In this document: piece after piece, positions 55,480-64,000 of the stretch
How the letters are laid out: each line of letters starts with the position of its first letter
Numbering within the stretch: the stretch's first letter is position 1
From: Epiperipatus broadwayi
Taxonomy: Eukaryota > Onychophora > Udeonychophora > Euonychophora > Peripatidae
NCBI GenBank assembly: GCA_028023455.1
Contig: JAQFVV010000232.1
Span: forward strand, 1,116,001 to 1,180,000
Length of the DNA stretch: 64,000 nt
Reading direction: 5' to 3'
Program-made: the position numbers and the translations under genes
The notes under the pieces: model-generated
Seen by the model: only the letters and a program-made list of their open reading frames with translations
Told to the model about the DNA's origin: nothing
Databases searched by the model: none

Positions 55480-55985
55480 AAATGTTTTATAAGTTTTACC
55501 CACTTTATTTTACATCTGTATTTTAAATAATAAATGTATACAGCAGATTTATCATTTCTTTTATTAATTGCATTATTATATTATTTTGCTTTTTCATCTG
55601 TTTCCCTATATGTCCACGGTAAATCATATTACAATTCCCACAAGTAATTTTATATACAATTCTTTTTTTATATTTTATATCATCTCTTACTTTATAATTA
55701 CTTATTAATTTGTCAAGATTTTTACTATTTGACCATCATATGTTAATGCTTTTATTTTTAGAATTTTTATTTTTTATTAATATATTATAAATTTTAGGGG
55801 AGTATGAAAGTTTTATTTACTTTGTATTATTCTTAGAGCTGTTATTATTGTTTACAATAGAATTATTATTAATCTTTAAATTACGTGATTTATAATTAAA
55901 AAGTATAATTTCAATACTTTTAAAGTTATATCCATAATTTGTGTATAATTCAATAATTTTTTTCTTTTAATAAAAATATCTATTA
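55480..55985 (-). pseudogene. PLE fragment, GIY-YIG region (PLE-1 family)
   Basis: Matches PLE-1 around 21990-22450 in the same orientation. On the minus strand the translation near 55660-55600 reads YKITCGNCNMIYRGHIGK, the GIY-YIG start with C-X2-C, with GHIGK in the place of YIGET. Upstream RT and the tail repeats are missing. Confidence 0.75.
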
Positions 55986-56440
55986 TTGCTTATTTAAAGA
56001 TTAGATCAAGAGATAAAAGGAGTTGGAGAAGTTTGGTACTTTTGGCATGCAGTTTTGTTCATGATTATTGAAATAACTTCAAAGTTTTACATGAACCTAG
56101 TTCTATGAAAAGACTCATAAAATTTTATTTTTTAAAACACTTTATCTTTTTCTTATTAAAAAAAGATGTATATTAATACATAAAAATGCTAACACAGCCA
56201 TATTTTCTGTTTAATGAAGATATTGAAATATGGTGTAAAATGAAAATAAAGTAGAATTTAAAAAATGAAGAAGTTTTAGAAAATGTGAGAAGACAATAAA
56301 TCAAATCAGAAATGATGAAATATAGAATAGATTCGGTTGTCTATTATTAAAAATTTTGAAAATTTAAACAAAAAAAGCGATTACATTTAATAATCTACTA
56401 CAAATATCTTTTGAAATTGAAAAAAGCCCTAGACTACATT
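55986..56440. other. AT-rich DNA between PLE copies
   Basis: No feature recognised. Confidence 0.4.
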
Positions 56441-56449
56441 AATGAACAA

Positions 56450-57730
56450 TGATCAACAAAGTGGAACACATTCTAGATTAGTTGTATTTATATAATGCAT
56501 TGTTTCCATCATCTAATATTAAGTATTGAATATCTTCAGAGAAATTTAACTTTATTTAAATTTTACAATTACATTCATCTATATTAACAATAGTACACAG
56601 GTTATATAAATGCACAAAGTTTTAAGTATTATTCTCTCTTTTTCAGGTGTTTTGGCCTGATCAGTGACAGTATTAGCATGAGAAGTGAACCTAGATCTTT
56701 AGATTTTTCAATTTTGAATTTTAAGATAATACACTAAATCAACTGAACCATCCTGCCAAAAGAAACAGTCAGTAGAAATTTCATATATTTATTTATGAGT
56801 TCCTTCTGACTTCTTTACTTTTTTTAAGAGCAAAGGTGATTAATGGTTTTTATAAATTATGTATAGTCACACTAGGTTGACATAAGGGATTTTCACCATT
56901 GTCATGTGAGCAGCTTCTTTGAATTTTCCTTTTATACCTTTGTTTCTATCCAATATTTTTGTATTTTACCAATTGACATATGTTCTTTCATACATACATG
57001 ATCTGCTCCCTTCTCTCTTCTAATCATTAGTTTGTGTTCCTGCAGTCAATTTTCAATGGGGCAATTTGTCTCACCAATAGACATTCTTCCACATTCACTT
57101 GGTATTTCATACATGCAGTTGTTTATTTTCAGTATTTCAAATTTGGGCTTTGTAGATGTCAGAATTCCTCATAGTATGGTTGCCTCTGGAAAGCTGTCCT
57201 AATATTATACAGATTTCAGATTTTCTTTAATTTGTCTGATATTTTTGGTATGTATGGATTTTTTTGTTTTGATGTTGTTTCTTTTTGTTGTCTATTTAAG
57301 ATTTTCTTAATATCAGTTGATGCACAACCACTTTTCATAAGAGTTTGTTCTATATAGATCGTTTCTTTTTTCAAATCAGTGGTTTCTGAACAAACTTCTT
57401 TTGATATGGTTGGATGTATATGCTAAGTACTTTCTTGTATGTGTGGGTTTTCTGTAAACTGTTGTTTTGATTTTGCCATGAGGGAGTCTTGTCACAAGAA
57501 TATTTAAGAATGTCAATTTTTTTTCTTGTTCTAATTCTATTGTGAATTTGATTGAAGGGGATATGTTGTTGATGTGTTTATAATTTCATTACAGTATCAA
57601 TATTAAGACTTTTTCTGGTTTATAATCTATTATCACCATTTAATCTTTTTCTTACAATAGACATTGCCTCATTTGTGAATAAATTTTCCATATCAAAGCT
57701 TATTAGTAGGTAGAGTGACAAGACTCTTTT
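56450..57730 (-). mobile_element. PLE-3a: minus-strand Penelope-like copy, truncated
   Basis: On the minus strand: RT remnant SFDMENLFTN-like (near 57710-57670), then a jump over the MGSPLSP and YVDD region, then FNQIHNRIRT, VYRKPTHTRKYLAYTSNH (near 57470-57410), GIY-YIG (ECGRMSIGETNCPIEN then LQEHKLMIRRE, near 57100-57000) and the tail to about 56450. The same tail ends the two copies to its right. Its truncated left-hand (5') end abuts copy 3b, which points the other way, so the copies stand head to head. Confidence 0.82.
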
Positions 57731-57734
57731 ATGT

Positions 57735-58767
57735 TAAAATAAAACTATAGTTTACAGAAAACCCTGATATATAGGACAATATTTAGCATATACATCCAAT
57801 CACACCAGTAACACAAAACATGAAGTTATACTATCACTATTCGTTCAAAAACTAGTGACTTGTTTAAATAAAATATTTATATAGAACTCTTATAAAAATC
57901 GTTATCAATCAGCTGTTATTGTGAAAACCTTACATAGACAAGAAAAAAATTTATATAAAAAAACAACAAAAAATCAGACACATTAAGGAAAATCTGCAAT
58001 CCATATAACATCAGAAAAGCTTTCCACAGCTATACTACCCTCAGAAATTCTACCATCTACAAAGCCTGAATTTGAAATGCTGAAAAGCAAAAACTGAATC
58101 TATGAAATATCATGTGAATGTGGGGAAATGTGTATTGTTTAGACCAGTAACCTCAATGAAAAGTAATTGCAAAAGTACAAACTAATGATTAGAAGAGAGA
58201 AAACAGATGTGTCTAAGATAACAGACTATTTATGTATCAATAAACATATGTTCAATTGAGAAAATTCAAAATATTGAAGAGGAAAAGGTACAAAAAAAAG
58301 AAAATTCAAAAAAGCTTCTCACATGATAATGGTAAATGATCCCAAAGGTCAAACTAGTGTAATTATATATAATGTATGGAAACCATTAGTCAGCTTTGCT
58401 CTTAAGAAAAGGTGAATAAACCAGCAGGAATCTCATAGATAAGTGTATGAAATTTCTACTGACTGTTGCCTTTGGAAAGATGGGTGTTGGCTATTGTTAC
58501 CTTAAAATTCAGTATTTAAGAATATAAGAGTCCAGGTTTGCTTCCCATGCTAGTCAGGCTAGCAACACCTGAAGAAGAGAAGAAAATAATACCTCTTTAA
58601 ACAATGTTCATATACAAACTTGTGTGCTATTACTAATACAGTTGAATGTAATTGGGAAATTTAAATAAAGTTATTTTTTTCTAAAAACATCCAATAGTTA
58701 GTAATAGATGGTGAAAATAGTCCAATATATAAATACAACTAAAATACCATCATCACACCCCTTCAGA
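57735..58767 (+). mobile_element. PLE-3b: plus-strand partial Penelope-like copy (pLTR-like)
   Basis: Starts within the region between RT and GIY-YIG (TIVYRKP, YLAYTSNHTSNTKHEVILSL), continues through the GIY-YIG part (CECGEMCI, then LQKYKLMIRREK, near 58105-58200) and ends with the family tail (GCAACACCTGAAGAAGAG near 58562, AATAAAGTTA, then CCCCTTCAG near 58767). The full-length copy 3c follows directly in the same direction. A partial 3' copy upstream of a complete one is the known tandem or pseudo-LTR arrangement of Penelope elements. Confidence 0.82.
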
Positions 58768-58999
58768 AAAACACTGAGTATTTGATATGGACCCAATACT
58801 ATATAAACCTTTAGACATTATAAAAAATTATGTCTAAAGCTGGCCAAAGCAGAAAATTGTTTAACTTTCTTATGGAAATCGAAAGAGATAGTTAATAAAC
58901 ATTTGCAAACGAAACTTCCAATTCACTCCTAGAAAGCTGAGAACATTATTCAGAGAGCACATGAAGCTCTTTATTAAGAGAAAGAATAAATACTTAAAA

Positions 59000-60340
59000 G
59001 TTTTTCCAAGTATCAAACCTTACATTTCATTAATAATGTAAAATATTTTCTAAAAAAATAAACTTACTGATAGAGATTTCACAAGAGTTTCTCAAGAAGT
59101 AGAAAAAAATCATATTTTATATTATATGGAAAAATAAAAGAATTCCAAAAGAAAAATACTTGCAAACTTACATGGACATATTAAGAGTCACAATATACCA
59201 AGCAGTTTACCACCTTCATCTATTAAATATCTCTGTTCTAAACATCTAACCCATGCTGAAATTTCTGTTCTCAAAAAAAAAATTAAACTTTGCCATCACA
59301 TCAAATAATATTCCTTGTTTAAATATAATGGCAGCCACTGAGGAAGTCACATAAAAATATCCTTCAGAAAAAGCAGCAGAATTACACTGGAGAATAAAAA
59401 GAACACTTGAGAAGGAACAAAAACTGAAGTCAAACACATCCTGTGGTAAGTGGAAAGGAATTAAATCTCTCAAAGTAAATAAATTTATAATTATTCTCCA
59501 AGCTGACAAAGGTAATGCAACAGTTGTAATGGATGCAACTTATTAAGAACTCCTCACAGCAAATCAATAAAGAAAAGTGGCAAAGTATCCAATACCAAGT
59601 ACAAAAACAAAGTTATAAGCATTACTCAGAAAGCATAGAAGGTACTTCAGTGATTCAGAAAAAAGTAAATTAACATATATCAGCAAAATTCTTTAACTTT
59701 ATGGTCCACTTAAAATCCATAAGAATCATGTTTCATTAAGACCTATTGTTCATTCTAGAAATGCACCTTGCCAAAATTTGTCAAGATTTTCTCTCAAAGT
59801 TTTTGGTTTTTAGGCATACAAGACCCAGTTCTTTGTTAGGGATTTTAGACATTTTGTGGAATTAATCAAGAACATGAAAATTAAAAGAAGTGTCATACTA
59901 TACTAGACAGCTTTGATGTTGAAAGTTTATTGACAAATGTACCATGTGTAGAAGTGATGTCTATAGTAAGAAAATGATTCAATGGTTATAATAGCTTAGA
60001 AACCAAAACAACTTTTCCTATTGATAGTATAAGGGAAGTATTAACATTCTGCACAGCATTAACTTACTCTCAATACAACACAGAATTCTTCCAACAAAAT
60101 CTAGGAATGGCTATGGGCTCACCATTGTCACCCCAGATCGGCAATATTTTCATGAAAGAACTTGGAACTCCAGCCACAAAGACTTTTATATCTACCTAAA
60201 ATTTCACTTCACTATGTTGATATATTTATTGTATGGCCACATTGTGGAGCACTACTACAAACTTTCTGGTAACACATCAAGAACATATGCCCTTCAATCA
60301 AATTCACAATAGAATCAGAACAAACAAAAATAGATATTCT
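59000..60340 (+). pseudogene. PLE-3c reverse transcriptase
   Basis: Landmarks in order across shifting frames: KHLTHAEISVL (near 59238-59270); LQADKGNATVVMDA (near 59495-59535); a PIVHSRN block after LRPIV-type residues (near 59735-59760); LLDSFDVESLLTNVP (near 59905-59943; catalytic Asp); QQNLGMAMGSPLSPQIGNIFMKE (spans 60090-60162); and HYVDIFIVW (near 60208-60236), where the usual YVDDIFIVW has lost one Asp codon. These are the diagnostic blocks of Penelope RTs. Frameshifts and the catalytic deletion make it non-functional. Confidence 0.9.
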
Positions 60341-61010
60341 TAGATGTTTTGTGACAAACTCTCTCATGACAAACTCAAAACTACAGTTTATAGAAAACTC
60401 ACACATACAGGAAAATATGTAGCCTATACATTCAATCATACCAGAAATACAAAACATGGAATTATACTATCACTACATAACAGAGCAAATGAAGTTTGTT
60501 CAGAAAACAATGACTTAAAAAAGGAAAAATCTATGTAAAACAAACTTAATGAAAAATGATTATTCATCAGCTGTTATTAAAAAACCCTTAAATAAATAAC
60601 AAAAAGATCCACCAAGAAAAAATAATTGGTACTGTAATATACCAAAATAGCAGACACATTAAGGAAAATCTATGAGTATAACATCAGAAAAGTTTTTAAG
60701 AACCATACCACACTACGAGGAATTCTATTGTCTACAAAGCCTAAAATTAAAATGCTGAAAAGCAAAAACTGCACCTATAAAACATCATAGAAGAATGTAT
60801 ATTGGTGAGACCAGTTGCACCATTGAAAAGTGATTGCAAGAGCACAAACTGATGATTAGAAGAGAGAAATTAGATGTGTCTAAGGTAGAAAACATGTATG
60901 TACCAATAAACATAGGTTCATTCAGGGTAATAAAAAATATTGGATAGAGAGGAAAAAATACAAAGAAGAAATTTCAAAGAAGCTGCTCATGTGACAATGG
61001 CAAATAACCC
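60340..61010 (+). pseudogene. PLE-3c linker and GIY-YIG endonuclease
   Basis: The region starts with the KTTVYRKLTHTGKYVAY block (ORF 60344-60538), continues to RNxTKHGIILSL and ends with a GIY-YIG remnant near 60785-60880 (RMYIGETSCTIEK, then LQEHKLMIRREK), where YIGET is intact. Downstream frames (NIGSFRVIKN) match the other copies. Breaks occur around 60540 and 60780. Confidence 0.85.
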
Positions 61011-61559
61011 CATAAGTCAAATTACTGTGACTATATATAATGTCTATAAACCATTAATAAATTTTACTCTTAAGAAAAAGTGAAGAAATCAGAAAGAACC
61101 TCGTAGATAATATATGAATTTTTTACTAACTGTTGTCTTTGGCAGGATGGCTCGATTAGTTGTGGTGCTACTTACAATTCAATATTCAAAAATCTAAGGC
61201 CAGCAATACCTGAGAGAATGACATCTCTCAAAATGTTGTGCATATACTTATCTGTGTGCTATTACTAATATAATTGAATGTCATTGGAAAAATTTAATAA
61301 AATAATTTTTTTCTAAAAACAATATTAGATGATAGAAGTAGTGCAATATACAAAAACAACTAAAATACTATTATCACAAACCTTCAGTAAAACATTTTAC
61401 TAAACTATTAAAATAAGTCAAAGGTGACTGTTTTGCTTTGTTAAATAATAGTGATTTTAAAAATAAAGTTTTTTTAGAATTAAATAATGGGAAGTATTTT
61501 ATTTTAAACTCTGAACCTGATAAATAAAATAAAATATAAGTTAATTGAAATTGTGGTAA

Positions 61560-62215
61560 ATAATTTTTTTAGATGGGTCTAGTTATTTAAATTGTTATTC
61601 TAGTGATTTTTGGCTCCTAAGGTTTTCTTTAATTTGAAATCTCATAAAGATAATTTTCTTTTAAGGTGTATATTTGATTTTACAGGGGAGATAAAATTTC
61701 AAGATTTCTTATAATGTTTTTTAAGAATTACATAAATTTCAGTCAAATTTGTGTCTCTCTTTCTTTTAAAGCATATGATAAAATTGATTTGTTTTGGAAA
61801 AAGAATGTTTTTGATAGTTTAGATATTGAAAATGTGTATCAAGTAGTTGATTGAATAAAAAGCATTAATATGGTGCTTGATATTTTAAAGAAACTTGAAT
61901 ATTTTACTGCAGATAAGATTATGGTTATTCATGATTTTCTACTGTTATTAGAAGATTCTATGTATTTTGTGTGAAATGATATGTTTTATAAAATTAAATT
62001 AAAGAGGGTTGGGTTATTAGTTATATTATTTGTTTTAGTGTGCTCTGTATATATTGATTTTTTAGAGAGTAGTGCTAATAATTTTTCTGTTTCTTTAAAA
62101 TTATTTGTTAGATATGTTGATGATTGTTTGTTATACAAGAAGATAAATTGAAAGAATTTTTTGATAGATTAAATGCTTTTGATTCTAATATTGAAGCAAT
62201 GGATCCGGAAGTCTG
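61560..62215 (+). pseudogene. PLE-4: another Penelope-like RT remnant
   Basis: Forward frames give a FNLKSHKDNFLLRCIFDFTGE block (spans 61626-61690; fits the LPKIHKxxxPLRPI motif), then YDKIDLFWKKNVF, and near 62105-62190 LFVRYVDDCLLY followed in a shifted frame by EDKLKEFFDRLNAFDSNIE. YVDD is complete. The block order fits a Penelope RT, but sequence differs from PLE-3, so it is another family. GIY-YIG was not found downstream. Confidence 0.75.
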
Positions 62216-64000
62216 ATCCATGCTTCACAGCCCTCTATAAACTTAACTAATATTGTAGACCAATTAAGTTTATAATCCAGTATCAGCAGGGTTTTGCATT
62301 AAAGCTAAAATTAATTAGTTCATTTTGTTTACTTAACGGTGTTTAAATTTGTATTTGCATTAAAATATTTCTTTTAAAATAAATTCCATTAAGATTAAAT
62401 TGCTATTAAAATTACTTGTAAAACCTATTAATCAAACATATATATATATATATGTCAAGCATATATATATGAGTTAATGCAAAATTCTGTTGAAATAAAA
62501 TGTTATTTTGTTAAAAGAAATAATAATTTATTTTTCTTTTTAAATTTTGTTAAAATATGGTGTATGATTTTATTTTGAGATAAGCCTGCCAACATTTTCT
62601 AAAGGAATGTATGTTTTAATTAGTTAGCCCATTCAAGGCAAATTAAAGAAGGCCTTTTTTAATTAATAGAAATTCAAAAGTTAAATACAGAAATCTAGAA
62701 TAAGAAATTAAAAGTTATTTTTAGAAAAAGTTACCTTGAAACAAAGGAGCATAGGGGGCTTATCAAGATCTAAAATCATACGCAAAACAATAGAAGGATA
62801 GCTGACAGAAAGGTATAAAAAAGAGAAGAGAACAAAACACTGGGTTATTGATTAGGATTATTATTATGATTAGGCTCTCTGGGGTTTTTTTTTTGCCGAT
62901 TCGTGCAGATCCTGTGTCTAGATTAGTAAGATTTTACTTTTAAAAATCTCTCTGGTCTCCTATGCTTATTCATGCAGATCCTGTGCTGTGATTCTCCGAG
63001 ATTTTGTTTCTAAACGCAGAAAATATTGTTCCTGAATTAGGCAGATTTTGTCATTCAACTCATGCAGATTTTGCTCCTGAATTTATTCAACTTTTGTCCT
63101 CAAAATCACTGTCATAAGTTCCAACATGTGACAAGTTAAAAAGTATATTAATTTGATGGGCACGATCATGATTGGTGGTTAGGCAAACAGCTTTGCCTGC
63201 TGCTGGGGTGCTAAAAACTATCAAAATGCCATAACATGCCAAAAATAGAAACATGAACTGTGTGCCATGTCTGTGTGACCTTTCATTAAAAATGCTGCGT
63301 ATTTCCATTTCCTTGTCCAGACAAATATCTCTCTATGGACGTATCAAGCCACAAACATTGAGGGAACTGGACCAAGGAACCAGGATGGCAACCGTATCTC
63401 TCCTCATGAACTATTTATTACTTTACCTTTTGATAAATACCTTTTTTAACTGTTTCATTTAATTATATATATATATATAATTTAATTGTTTTCTATTATA
63501 CTAATATTAGATGGATATTTAATTTTTGTGTGATCATCTATTTTTACTTTACCTTTTTTTCCTTCGCTATTCCTCATTGTTAAAATGTTATAAATGTTTT
63601 TTATTCTGTTGCGGTGTAAGTTAAAAGTTAATTTTCATTTAAAAGGATATTTCCAATTCAAATTATGTCTGTAAATTAAATACTAGTAAGTTTCCTTTGT
63701 TTGCCAACTTGATCTCCTCGATAACATCTTTTTGTCCGCCTTTAGCCACATACATATATCTTAGTTAGTGATAGACGTCTGAAATATTTTAAAATTGTTT
63801 TTAAGCACAAAGCAATTAGAAAATGCTTTGTGAAAGTTTTTTTTTAAATGTGCTTTATCAAGGGGTTTTGAGTTAATAATTTTATTGAAGTTGGGAAGAA
63901 ATAGACTTAGACCGCAAAATATTATGTCATTACTATCCACCTTTATTGTCTAGTTTTTTTATCATTAATCAATCGGGGAATAGCGGAGGTAATTAAAACA
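62216..64000. other. AT-rich DNA to the window end
   Basis: No gene recognised. A TA run with GTCAAGCA interruption lies at about 62440-62472. Near 62890-63080 a motif of the type TCATGCAGATcCTGt recurs four or five times with different spacers, a degenerate short repeat. Small opposing ORFs at 63087-63308 and 63253-63462 have no motif. (TA)n at about 63464-63480. Confidence 0.5.

Larger units (their letters stand above)
58768..61394 (+). mobile_element. PLE-3c: plus-strand near full-length Penelope-like element
   Basis: About 2.6 kb with RT (59000-60340), linker, GIY-YIG (60780-60880) and a tail that ends like copy 3b (near 61394). Orientation and domain order fit canonical PLEs. Many frame breaks, so inactive. 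With 3a and 3b it forms an inverted plus tandem cluster of one family. Confidence 0.85.

Noticed and set aside
63087-63462. Overlapping opposing ORFs near the right edge as a host gene
   Set aside because: Both are short, overlap on opposite strands and show no domain, signal or splice pattern that I could support.

Overview
This window looks like a transposon-packed stretch of an AT-rich animal genome. I find no host protein-coding gene, no tRNA or rRNA gene and no CRISPR array. The evidence for an animal nuclear genome is the mix of element types: Penelope-like elements (PLEs) with GIY-YIG ends, an RTE-type LINE, a second APE-type LINE, Ty3/Gypsy LTR elements, a ZBED-type hAT and Merlin (ISXO2/IS1595-like) DNA transposons. 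The mix fits an invertebrate (cnidarian, mollusc and arachnid genomes all carry such mixes), but I cannot name the species. Nearly every coding region is broken by stops and frameshifts. The one clear exception is an intact Merlin transposase at 40413-41336.

Layout. 1-1870: AT-rich DNA with a GAA/GGA microsatellite. 1871-2943: decayed Merlin element with an 8-bp target duplication. 2952-7300: mostly featureless, with a CT-rich repeat near 6.2-6.7 kb. 7309-9752: decayed ZBED-type hAT inserted into an older retroelement whose gag-like and RT remnants run to about 12.05 kb. 12646-16347: first copy of a 2.7-kb non-coding repeat family, itself carrying a 946-bp near-palindromic insertion. 18.9-20.4 kb: old Gypsy pol remnant. 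21.4-26.9 kb: minus-strand PLE split by a complete-length but frameshifted RTE LINE (22636-25828). 26.9-38.5 kb: minus-strand APE LINE split by the second 2.7-kb repeat copy (29437-32148) and by an internally deleted Gypsy element (35132-38254). 39702-47567: plus-strand Gypsy element whose 5' LTR is split by the intact Merlin element (40153-42534). 47.57-51.1 kb: PLE tail repeats split by two different TIR elements (47857-48897, 49167-50867). 51.1-52.3 kb: plus-strand PLE end with a hammerhead-like motif. 55.5-62.2 kb: further PLE copies, including an inverted and tandem cluster. The rest is AT-rich DNA in which I recognise nothing.

The most useful result is the nesting. Target-site duplications and host reading frames that resume across insertions give relative ages: RTE is younger than its PLE; the 2.7-kb repeat and Gypsy-2 are younger than the APE LINE; Merlin-2 is younger than Gypsy-1; the two TIR elements are younger than the PLE tail; the palindromic element is younger than repeat copy A. 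Several families (the 2.7-kb repeat, the palindromic element, the two TIR elements) are not ones I recognise. Boundaries come from reading the sequence by eye, with no alignment tools.
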